Source: Actinomycetota bacterium
Lineage (GTDB): Bacteria; Actinomycetota; Acidimicrobiia; Acidimicrobiales; Microtrichaceae
Length of the DNA: 64,000 bases
NCBI GenBank assembly: GCA_016703525.1
Contig: JADJBW010000014.1
Coordinates: 79,982 to 143,981 of the forward strand
Reading direction: 5' to 3'
The notes beneath the pieces were generated by a model. That model searched no databases. It had not been told where the DNA came from and was given only the letters and a program-made list of their open reading frames with translations. Below are positions 36,863 through 44,665 of the stretch, piece by piece (positions within the stretch are counted from its first letter, which is position 1; each line of letters opens with the position of its first letter). Both the position numbers and the translations under genes were made by a program.

Positions 36863-37364
36863 ATGGCCCGACATGAGATCGACAGCGACGCATCGCAGGT
36901 GTGGATCGAGGGTTCCTCAACGCTGCACGGCATCCACGCGACCGCCACGGGGCTGACGGGCTTCGTCGATCTCGGGCTGCGCGGCTCGAAACTCCAGCCG
37001 ACGCCGGCCGTGACGGGCGAGGTGCGCATTTCGGTCGAACTCCTGCGGTCGGGCAACGCTCGTCGACCGAGAGACCCGACGCCGAATCGACGCCCGCCGC
37101 TATCCCGAGATCGTCGGCGAGGTGACCGAGGCGACGATCGTCGCCCCCGATCGCCTGGCGGTCACCGGCTCGATCGCGTTCCGGGGCGAAACGTGCGCCG
37201 TCGCCGGCGAACTGACCGTGACCCGCGACGGCGCGACGATCCGCATCGAGGGCGAGCAGTCATTCGATGTCCGGGACTGGGGACTGCAGCCGCCCCGGGT
37301 GGGCCTGCTCAAGGTGTCACCCGAGGTGACGGTCCGGGTCGCGATCACCGCCACCAGAGCCTGA
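36863..37364 (+). CDS. YceI-like family protein (one indel in the sequence)
   Basis: The product begins MARHEIDSDASQVWIEGSSTLHGIH and ends with a beta-strand pattern WGLQPPRVGLLKVSPEVTVRVAI, which fits the YceI lipid-binding beta-barrel. The internal NALVDRETRRRIDARRYPEI stretch is restored if a missing GC dinucleotide near 37058 is supplied, giving 167 residues, a normal length. There is no signal peptide, so it is likely cytoplasmic. Family members bind isoprenoid or fatty-acid ligands. The sequence is divergent enough that the call is moderate. Confidence 0.65.
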
Positions 37365-37451
37365 ACGCGGCGAGGCGTGGCTACGCACCTGCCACGGTCC
37401 GAACGACCCAGATTTCTCAGGCCCTCGGCCGCCCCGGTCGATCACCTCTGC

Positions 37452-37823
37452 ATGGCAACTTCGACGACCCCGCGTCCCGACTCCGGCACCTCGCCCGCTC
37501 GTTCCACAGCCCGGAAGACCAAGTCCTCGAGCAAGCGCCTGAGCCGTGCGGTCGTCCGCGATGTCGAGGCCGGATCGCAGGTCGACTGCCCGCACTGCGG
37601 CGAACGAGTCAAGTTCCAAGCCAAGATGCGCAACAAGCAGGTGATCTGCAACATCTACGTGCGCGGCCAGTGGAACCGAGTCGAGCACTACCACCTGGCG
37701 TGCTACCTCGAGGCCGGGCAACCGCACGGCAACGCCGACCTGCAGGCCGACACCCGTCGCGTCTCGGCGAACGCCCCCCGGCGCGACGCAGCCGCCGCCC
37801 AGGCTTCGGACGCCGGAGCGTAG
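37452..37823 (+). CDS. Hypothetical protein with zinc-ribbon-like Cys motif
   Basis: The 123-residue protein has a basic, Ser/Thr-rich N-terminus, a CPHCGERVKF motif near residues 47-56, and further Cys and His residues in VICNIY and YHLACYLEAG that could complete a zinc site. ATG 37452 is preferred over the upstream ATG because the extra N-terminus looks random. Function unknown; the tail is Ala-rich and disordered. It ends 3 nt before the convergent cysC stop. Confidence 0.6.
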   Translation: MATSTTPRPDSGTSPARSTARKTKSSSKRLSRAVVRDVEAGSQVDCPHCGERVKFQAKMRNKQVICNIYVRGQWNRVEHYHLACYLEAGQPHGNADLQADTRRVSANAPRRDAAAAQASDAGA

Positions 37824-37826
37824 ACC

Positions 37827-38411
37827 TCAGGCAAGCGCCACGAGCACGGCGTCGGCCATCTCGGCCGGGCCGCCGGCTCCGGTTCCCAGCGTGAGCTCGG
37901 GGTTCACCGGCGCTTCGTACGGATCGTCGATCCCCGTGAAGCCACGTATCTCGCCGCTCCGAGCTCGGGCGTACAGACCCTTCGGGTCGCGGCGCTCGCA
38001 CTCCTCGATCGGCGTGTCGACGAACACCTCGACAAAGCGCAGCCCGGCGGCCTCGACGCGGGCCCGTGCCGCTTCGCGGTCGGCCCGATACGGCGAGATC
38101 AGCGGCACGAGCACCACCAGCCCCGCCTCGGCCGCGAGCACCGCCACCTCGGCGACACGACGGATGTTCTCGCTGCGATCGGCAGCGCTGAAGCCGAGGT
38201 CGGCGTTGAGTCCGAGGCGCAGGTTGTCGCCGTCGAGCACGATCGCCGGCTGTCCGGCCGCCACCAGGCACGCCTCGACCTCGACTGCGACCGTCGACTT
38301 GCCGGAACCCGACAGGCCCGTGAACCACACCACGGCCCCGTGCACCGAGAGCGCCGACCAGCGCTCGGCGCGGCCGATCGCTGACGGGTGCCACACCACA
38401 TCGTCGGTCAC
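37827..38411 (-). CDS. cysC: Adenylyl-sulfate kinase
   Basis: CysC phosphorylates APS to PAPS. The 194-residue protein has the P-loop GLSGSGKST, the conserved LDGDNLRLGLNADLGF and the APS-binding FVDTPIEECERRDPKGLYARAR. GTG 38411 overlaps the cysN stop (GTGA). Many actinobacteria carry a CysNC fusion; here the two genes are separate but translationally coupled. Confidence 0.95.
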   Translation of the reverse strand: MTDDVVWHPSAIGRAERWSALSVHGAVVWFTGLSGSGKSTVAVEVEACLVAAGQPAIVLDGDNLRLGLNADLGFSAADRSENIRRVAEVAVLAAEAGLVVLVPLISPYRADREAARARVEAAGLRFVEVFVDTPIEECERRDPKGLYARARSGEIRGFTGIDDPYEAPVNPELTLGTGAGGPAEMADAVLVALA

Positions 38412-39676
38412 GACCCCGGCGCCGATCCGAGCAGCATCCCGGCGCCGACCGTGTTGTTGGTTGCCTCGTCGATCAGCACGAACGACCCCGTCTCGCGGTT
38501 CCGCCGGTACTCGTCGGCGAGTAGCGGAAGGGTGGACCGAAACGTCGCGCGGCCGATCTCGTTGAGCCCGAGCGACGTTGCGTCGCCGTCGCGGTGCAGC
38601 GTGTTGACATCGAGCCGGTACTGCAGATCGCGCACCAACACCCGAGCGGAGCGAGTGGTGTGCAGGATCGACAGCTTGCGGCCCGGCGCCAACTCGGAGC
38701 GATCGTCGAGCCAGCACACCATCGCATCGAGATCCTGATTGGGCATCGGGTGGTTGTGGGGCCGGCAGATCATGTCGCCGCGGCTGATGTCGATCTCGTC
38801 CTCCAGCACCAGCGTGACCGACATGGGCGGGTAGGCCTCGTCGACGGGCCCGTCGAAGGTGTCGATGCGTGCGATCCGCGAGCTGAACCCCGACGGCAGC
38901 ACCACCACCTCGTCGCCCGGGCGGAACACACCGCCGGCCACCCGGCCGGCGTAGCCGCGGTAGTCGTGGAACTCGGCTCCGTGCGGGCGCAGCACGTACT
39001 GCACCGGGAACCGGGCGTCGATCAGGTTGCGGTCCGACGCGATGTGCACCTCTTCCAGGTGATGCAACAGGGTGCTGCCTTCGTACCACGGCGTCGCCGC
39101 GCTCCGCTCGACCACGTTGTCGCCGTGCAACGCCGAGACGGGGATGAACGTCAGGTCGGCGATGTCGAGCTTGCGGGCGAAGTCGCGGAACTCGCTTCGG
39201 ATCTCCTCGAAACGCTCCTCGGAGTAGTCGACGAGGTCCATCTTGTTGACAGCGAGCACGAGGTGCGGAATGCGCAGCAGCGAGGCGATGAACGCGTGCC
39301 GTCGCGACTGCTCGAGCACGCCCTTGCGCGCATCGATCAACACGATCGCCAGGTCGGCGGTGGAGGCACCGGTGACCATGTTGCGCGTGTACTGCACATG
39401 TCCGGGCGTGTCGGCGATGATGAACTTCCGGCGCGGCGTGGAGAAGTACCGGTACGCCACGTCGATGGTGATGCCCTGCTCGCGCTCGGCCCGCAGGCCG
39501 TCGGTGAGCAGCGCCAGGTTCGTGTACTCCGCTCCCATCTGCTCGCTGCTCGCCTCCACCGCGGCGAGCTGGTCGTCGAAGATCGACTTCGAGTCGTACA
39601 GCAGGCGCCCGATGAGCGTGGACTTGCCGTCGTCCACGCTGCCCGCCGTGGCGAATCGCAACATCTCGGTCGTCAT
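38408..39676 (-). CDS. cysN: Sulfate adenylyltransferase subunit 1 (GTPase)
   Basis: CysN uses GTP hydrolysis to drive sulfate adenylation by CysD. The 422-residue protein is an EF-Tu-like GTPase: GSVDDGKST (G1), ITIDVAYRYF (G2), ADTPGHVQYTRNM (G3) and NKMDLVD (G4), followed by two beta-barrel domains. The length matches CysN without the fused kinase. Its ATG overlaps the cysD stop, so cysD-cysN-cysC form one coupled operon. Confidence 0.95.
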   Translation of the reverse strand: MTTEMLRFATAGSVDDGKSTLIGRLLYDSKSIFDDQLAAVEASSEQMGAEYTNLALLTDGLRAEREQGITIDVAYRYFSTPRRKFIIADTPGHVQYTRNMVTGASTADLAIVLIDARKGVLEQSRRHAFIASLLRIPHLVLAVNKMDLVDYSEERFEEIRSEFRDFARKLDIADLTFIPVSALHGDNVVERSAATPWYEGSTLLHHLEEVHIASDRNLIDARFPVQYVLRPHGAEFHDYRGYAGRVAGGVFRPGDEVVVLPSGFSSRIARIDTFDGPVDEAYPPMSVTLVLEDEIDISRGDMICRPHNHPMPNQDLDAMVCWLDDRSELAPGRKLSILHTTRSARVLVRDLQYRLDVNTLHRDGDATSLGLNEIGRATFRSTLPLLADEYRRNRETGSFVLIDEATNNTVGAGMLLGSAPGS

Positions 39677-40581
39677 CAGAAGTACCCCTCGCGCTTGCGA
39701 TCCTCCATCGCGGCCTCCGACGCCCGGTCATCCGCGCGGGTTGCGCCGCGTTCGGTGATACGCGTCGCTGCGACCTCGGCGATGACCTCCGCCACGGTCG
39801 CCGCGCTCGACTCGACCGCACCGGTGCACGTGGCGTCGCCGACCGTGCGGTACCGCACGACCCGGCGCTCGACCGTCTCGCCGTCGAGCAACGTGATCCA
39901 CGGGTTCACGGCGAGCCACATGCCGTCGCGGCGGAAGACGTCGCGCTCGTGGGCGAAGTAGATCGACGGCAGCTCGATGCTCTCCTCGGCGATGTACTGC
40001 CAGATGTCGAGCTCGGTCCAGTTGCTCAGCGGGAACACCCGGATGTGCTCGCCGGGGTGGTGGCGGCCGTTGTAGAGGTGCCACAGCTCGGGCCGCTGAC
40101 GCTTCGGGTCCCACTGGCCGAACTCGTCGCGAAACGACAGCACCCGCTCCTTGGCCCGGGCCTTCTCCTCGTCGCGCCGGGCGCCGCCGAACGCCGCGTC
40201 GAAGCGATGCTCCTCGATCCCCCGCAGCAGGGTCGTCGTCTGGAGCGGATTGCGGCTCGCCCGAGGGCCGGTCAGCTCGCGAACCCGGCCGGCGTCGATG
40301 TCGTCCTGCACGGACGCGACCACCAGCCGGCATCCCGTCTCGGCGACCCGGCGATCGCGGTACTCGATGACCTCATCGAAGTTGTGGCCGGTGTCGACGT
40401 GCATCACCGGGAACGGCAGCTTGCACGGCCAGAACGCCTTCTCGGCGAGACGCAGCATCACGATCGAGTCCTTGCCGCCGCTGAAGAGCAGCACGGGCCG
40501 TTCGAAGGTCGCTGCGACCTCGCGGATGATGTGGATCGATTCGGCCTCGAGCTCGCGCAGGTGGCTCAGTCCGGCAGTCAT
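39676..40581 (-). CDS. cysD: Sulfate adenylyltransferase subunit 2
   Basis: CysD forms APS from sulfate and ATP. The 301-residue protein has the PP-loop motif LLFSGGKDSIVML near residues 31-43, the HVDTGHNFDEVIEYRD region and the C-terminal KREGYF typical of CysD. The long upstream frame is antisense to the phosphorylase gene and is ignored: ATG 40581 has TAGCTT 8 nt before it. It heads the cysDNC operon and is divergent from the glycogen phosphorylase gene, 132 bp away. Confidence 0.95.
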   Translation of the reverse strand: MTAGLSHLRELEAESIHIIREVAATFERPVLLFSGGKDSIVMLRLAEKAFWPCKLPFPVMHVDTGHNFDEVIEYRDRRVAETGCRLVVASVQDDIDAGRVRELTGPRASRNPLQTTTLLRGIEEHRFDAAFGGARRDEEKARAKERVLSFRDEFGQWDPKRQRPELWHLYNGRHHPGEHIRVFPLSNWTELDIWQYIAEESIELPSIYFAHERDVFRRDGMWLAVNPWITLLDGETVERRVVRYRTVGDATCTGAVESSAATVAEVIAEVAATRITERGATRADDRASEAAMEDRKREGYF

Positions 40582-40589
40582 GGGGCGCC

Positions 40590-40595
40590 AAGCTA
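40590..40595 (-). promoter_or_regulatory. Leaderless -10 element (TAGCTT) for the cysDNC operon
   Basis: On the minus strand TAGCTT lies 8 nt before ATG 40581. The intergenic space shared with the divergent phosphorylase gene carries one such element for each direction. Confidence 0.55.
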
Positions 40596-40700
40596 CCCAT
40601 TCACGACCTCCTTGGTCGACTTTTGGGACAACAGGGCGAACGGGTGTGTGAACTCCCTGCGCGTCGAGCCCGATCGGTCGGAACCGTCGGAGGCCACCGC

Positions 40701-40706
40701 TAGCCT
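40701..40706 (+). promoter_or_regulatory. Leaderless -10 element (TAGCCT) for the phosphorylase gene
   Basis: TAGCCT is followed after exactly 7 nt by ATC 40714, where the conserved protein begins. In every other case in this window the codon at this position is ATG or GTG. Confidence 0.5.
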
Positions 40707-40713
40707 GATCCCT

Positions 40714-43239
40714 ATCAAGACGAACCACACCTTCACCGTCGTCGCCCGCGTTCCCCCCGCACTCGAATCTCTCGCCGCGATCACCTCGAATCTCGGCTGG
40801 GTGTTCGACCCGCGCGTCCGCGAGCTCTTCCGCACGATCGACCCCGACGCGATCGACCTCCTCGGCCTCGACCCGCTGGCCGTACTCAACCGTGCGAGCG
40901 CGACTCGCCTCGAGACGCTCGCGGCCGACCCCACCTTCGTTCGCCGCGCCGACGAGCTCCTCGCGGCGCTCCAGGCGCCGCCGGCCGAGGTGCCGTGGGG
41001 CCGCCGACGAGACTTCCCCCTCGTCGCCTACTTCTCCCCCGAGTTCGGACTCGCCGCGTCGGTGCCGCAGTACTCGGGCGGCCTCGGCGTGCTCGCCGGC
41101 GACCACCTGAAGGCCGCCGCCGACCTCCACCTGCCGATCGTGGGCGTGGGCCTGTTCTACCGGTCGGGCTACTTCCGCCAGATCATCGATCGCGAAGGTC
41201 GCCAGCAGGAGCGGTTCCCGTGGCTGCACCCCGCCGAGCTCGCGCTCCACCGCGTCGACGACATCCAGGTGTCGATCACGCTCGCGGCGCAGATGGCGCA
41301 GGCCTCCGTGTGGCGCGCCCGCATCGGCCCCAACGACCTGTATCTGCTCGACACCCATATCCCCGGCGAGCACGGCCCCGACCAGCTGGTCAACGACCGG
41401 CTCTACGGCGGTGGGTCCGAGGAACGCATCCGCCAGGAGATGCTGCTCGGGGTCGGTGGCTTCCGGGCGCTCCGGGCGCTCGGGCTCGACGCGCAGGTGT
41501 TCCACCTGAACGAGGGCCACGCCGGATTCCTCACCCTCGAGCGCATTCGGGTCGCCATGTCCGAGGACGGCCTCAGCTTCGACGAGGCGGTCGAATCGGT
41601 GCGCGCCTCGATGCTGTTCACCACCCACACCCCGGTCCCGGCCGGCATCGACCGGTTCCCGCGCGACCTGGTGGCCCGCTACTTCGCCTGGTGGTGCGCC
41701 GAGACCGGCGTGGCGATGGACACGCTGCTCGCGCTGGGCTCGGAGCCCGCCGGCGACCCCAACGTGTTCAACCTCGCCCACATGAGCCTGCGCCTGTGCG
41801 GCGACGCCAACGCTGTGTCGATCCTGCACGGCGACGTGAGCCGATCGATGTTCTCGTCGCTGTGGCCCGACTTCCCGGTCGACGACGTGCCCATCGGAGC
41901 GGTCACCAACGGCGTGCACGCGCCCACGTTCATGGCCGACGAGATCACCCAACTGCTCGACGAGAACGTGGGACCCGACTGGCCCACCGCCGCGCCCGAA
42001 CGCTTCCGGGCCATCCACGCGAGCACCGACGCCCAGCTCTGGTCGGCGCGCAACGCCGGACGACGCCACCTGGTGGAGTTCGTGCGCGCCCGCACGCTCG
42101 CGACGCTGGCACGCCGCGCCGCGATGGGCACCAACGGCGACGATCACAGCTGGGTCGACGACCAGCTCGATCCCGGCGTGTTGACCATCGGTTTCGCCCG
42201 TCGCTTCGCCACCTACAAGCGGGCGACGCTGCTGCTGACCGACATGGAACGCCTGCGCCGCCTGCTGCTCGGCGACCGGCCGATCCAGCTGGTGTTCGCC
42301 GGCAAGGCACACCCCGCCGACGATCCCGGCAAGGAGTTCCTTCGTTCGGTCGCGCATCTCTCGGCCAACCCCGAGCTTCGGCACCGGGTTGCCTTCGTCG
42401 AGGATTACGACCTCGACGCCGGCCGCATGCTCACCCGCGGGGTCGACGTGTGGCTCAACACTCCCCTGCGCCCCATGGAGGCGTGCGGCACGAGCGGCAT
42501 GAAGGCTGCCCTCAACGGCGTGCTCAACCTGTCGGTGCGCGACGGCTGGTGGGACGAGGCGTACCGCCCCGAACTCGGATGGGCGATCCCGACCACCGAC
42601 GGGCTCGACGATGCCGAGCGCGACCGCATCGAATCCGGATGGCTGTACGAGATCATCGAGAACGAGGTCGTCCCGAAGTTCTACGAGCGCGACGCCGCGG
42701 GCATCCCCGTCGGTTGGACCACGGCCATGGCCGCGTGCCTCGAGCATCTGGTCCCGCGCTTCCACGCCGGGCGGATGGTCCGCCAGTACGCCGAAGCGCA
42801 CTACCTGCCGGTCGCCGAGCGGGCGGGCGAGCTCCACGCCGCCGACGATCGGTCGGTGCGTGAACTCGCCGCCTGGCGCCAGCGCGTGAGCGCCGCCTGG
42901 GCGGGCGTGCGGGTGGTGTCGATCGCGCCCCCGTTCGACGTGCACGCGAACGAAACCGTGCAGCTCGCCGCCGAGGTGCAGCTCGGGTCGCTGCTCCCCG
43001 ACGAGGTTCGCGTCGAATACGCGGTCGGCCCAGTCGGGCCCGACGGCGAGCTGACCGACGCCGACTTCGTCGAGATGGTTCCGGCCGAGGCGCCCCGCGG
43101 TCCGGACGGCACGTTCCAGTACGTCGCGCCGTTCGTGTGCGACCGGCCCGGGACGATGGGCTACGCCGTGCGCGTCGTGCCGTTCCACCCCGCGCTGCAT
43201 CGCTGGAGCGACCTCGCGCTCATTCGCTGGGCCGACTGA
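40714..43239 (+). CDS. glgP: Alpha-glucan (glycogen) phosphorylase, short type
   Basis: The enzyme releases glucose-1-phosphate from glycogen. It is a GT35 phosphorylase of the Thermus-like short form (about 840 residues): YFSPEFGLAASVPQYSGGLGVLAGDHLK, FHLNEGHAGFL, TTHTPVPAGID, GFARRFATYKRATLL, and the cofactor/phosphate region CGTSGMKAALNGVLNLSVRDGWWDE. The start is unusual: the conserved N-terminus (KTNHTFTVVARVP) follows an ATC codon, 7 nt after a TAGCCT box, and no ATG is near. GTG 40648 is the alternative, adding 22 unconserved residues. The gene overlaps the convergent GH57 gene by 20 bp at the 3' end. Confidence 0.9.
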   Translation: MKTNHTFTVVARVPPALESLAAITSNLGWVFDPRVRELFRTIDPDAIDLLGLDPLAVLNRASATRLETLAADPTFVRRADELLAALQAPPAEVPWGRRRDFPLVAYFSPEFGLAASVPQYSGGLGVLAGDHLKAAADLHLPIVGVGLFYRSGYFRQIIDREGRQQERFPWLHPAELALHRVDDIQVSITLAAQMAQASVWRARIGPNDLYLLDTHIPGEHGPDQLVNDRLYGGGSEERIRQEMLLGVGGFRALRALGLDAQVFHLNEGHAGFLTLERIRVAMSEDGLSFDEAVESVRASMLFTTHTPVPAGIDRFPRDLVARYFAWWCAETGVAMDTLLALGSEPAGDPNVFNLAHMSLRLCGDANAVSILHGDVSRSMFSSLWPDFPVDDVPIGAVTNGVHAPTFMADEITQLLDENVGPDWPTAAPERFRAIHASTDAQLWSARNAGRRHLVEFVRARTLATLARRAAMGTNGDDHSWVDDQLDPGVLTIGFARRFATYKRATLLLTDMERLRRLLLGDRPIQLVFAGKAHPADDPGKEFLRSVAHLSANPELRHRVAFVEDYDLDAGRMLTRGVDVWLNTPLRPMEACGTSGMKAALNGVLNLSVRDGWWDEAYRPELGWAIPTTDGLDDAERDRIESGWLYEIIENEVVPKFYERDAAGIPVGWTTAMAACLEHLVPRFHAGRMVRQYAEAHYLPVAERAGELHAADDRSVRELAAWRQRVSAAWAGVRVVSIAPPFDVHANETVQLAAEVQLGSLLPDEVRVEYAVGPVGPDGELTDADFVEMVPAEAPRGPDGTFQYVAPFVCDRPGTMGYAVRVVPFHPALHRWSDLALIRWAD

Positions 43240-44665
43240 CCTCCTCGTCGCCCAAGCCGTGGTCGCGCCACTGCGCGTCGAGCCACTCCCGCAGGTCGAC
43301 CCCGCCCAACACCGACAGCCGCCGCACCGCCTCGGTCGCCTGGTGCACGGTCTGGCGCGTCTCGATGCGGTCGGCCGTGTCGAAGAACCAGGCGCAGCTC
43401 GACCATGCCTCCAGGCGAAGGCGCTCGGCCTCCATCCACGCCCAGACCCGCTGAGGGTCGGCACCGCTCGCCGCGTGCGACGCCAGGAACGACGCTCGTA
43501 CCTGCCCCGACGACGGCGTGCCGCTCGCGGCCAATACCGTGCCGTAGTCGTCGCGCGCTGCCCACGGATCGACCAGGTCGCGGTCGGCCTCGCCCTCCAT
43601 GATCCGACGCGCCGCGTCGTCCACCGCGTCGAGCACGTCGCGCAACGGGCGCCGCCGCGACTGCGACGTGCCCGATTCGAAGCGACACACGCACTCCGAG
43701 CGCCACCGCTCGACGCCGTGACCGCAACTCCAGGCGGTGCGCTCCACGAGCCAGCCGTCACGATGCACGCCCACCTCGTCGAGATAGTCGGCGACCACGC
43801 ATCGACGCAGACCGCCGTGCGCGTCCCACTCGTCCATCGCCCGGGCGAGCGCCATCTCGCCGAATCGATGGTGATGGCCGAAGGTCTCGATGTCGGTCGA
43901 CACGATCACCAGGGGTGGGATGTCGACGGTGTCGCCCGACCGCGCCGAGCGAAGCGCGAACTCGGCAGCGGACGTCACTCGATTCGCGAGCGCCACGCCG
44001 TCGCGCAGCAGGTCGCCGAAGGCGACGGCGTGCGACACCTCGCCGTCGTAGGGGACCAACACGAACGGCCGTCCCGACGGCAACACGATGCGCACCGGGT
44101 AGTGCGGCGAGGCCGCCGACGGCGGTGCGCCCTGGTCGCGCGCCCGCACCTGATGCGGCGCGACGACCGTCCACGACAGGCCGGCGTCGGCCGCCGCCTC
44201 GAGCGACGCCGAATCGACGGCGGTCTCGGGGAACCAGACACCCTCGGGCTCGCGCCCGAACCGGGCCCGGAAGTCGGCGTTGCCCCAGCGCAGGACGGTG
44301 GCGCGGTCCCGCTCGGGGGTAAGCGGAAGGATCGCATGCACCCACGGGTGCGCCATCGCCCCCCGACCGAGCGAGTCGCCCTGGTGGACGGCCTCCGCGA
44401 TGTCGGGCCGGTGCCGGTCGAACCACACGCCGAGCGTCGGGCCGAGGTCGAAGTTCACCCGTGACCACAGGTTGGTCCGCGACACCTCCTCGCCGTGCTC
44501 GCCGAGGCGGCGGGCCGCGGCGAGCGGCGCGTAGCACTCGGCCGAGATCCGCCCGTTCCAGTCGTGGAACGGTTCGGCGCCCGGCTGCACGGGCACCTCG
44601 CCGGTGACCGGGTCCTCACGCGGCGGCTGGTACGCGTGACCGTGAACGCAGACGAACGCGGTCAT
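43220..44665 (-). CDS. Glycoside hydrolase family 57 protein
   Basis: The 481-residue protein begins VCVHGHAYQPPREDP, the usual opening of bacterial GH57 proteins with a DUF3536-type tail, and has the catalytic-region motif GVWFPETAVD and STDIETFGHHH. Members are amylopullulanases, branching enzymes or 4-alpha-glucanotransferases, so a role in glycogen trimming or branching fits the position behind malQ-glgB. Start ATG 44665 overlaps the preceding stop (ATGA). Its 3' end overlaps the convergent phosphorylase gene by 20 bp. Confidence 0.85.
   Translation of the reverse strand: MTAFVCVHGHAYQPPREDPVTGEVPVQPGAEPFHDWNGRISAECYAPLAAARRLGEHGEEVSRTNLWSRVNFDLGPTLGVWFDRHRPDIAEAVHQGDSLGRGAMAHPWVHAILPLTPERDRATVLRWGNADFRARFGREPEGVWFPETAVDSASLEAAADAGLSWTVVAPHQVRARDQGAPPSAASPHYPVRIVLPSGRPFVLVPYDGEVSHAVAFGDLLRDGVALANRVTSAAEFALRSARSGDTVDIPPLVIVSTDIETFGHHHRFGEMALARAMDEWDAHGGLRRCVVADYLDEVGVHRDGWLVERTAWSCGHGVERWRSECVCRFESGTSQSRRRPLRDVLDAVDDAARRIMEGEADRDLVDPWAARDDYGTVLAASGTPSSGQVRASFLASHAASGADPQRVWAWMEAERLRLEAWSSCAWFFDTADRIETRQTVHQATEAVRRLSVLGGVDLREWLDAQWRDHGLGDEEVSRPSE

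Noticed and set aside
39676..43761. A 1361-codon minus-strand frame reaching across the phosphorylase gene
   Set aside because: Only the final 301 codons are cysD. The rest is antisense to a strongly conserved enzyme. The equal length to the frame over kgd is coincidence.
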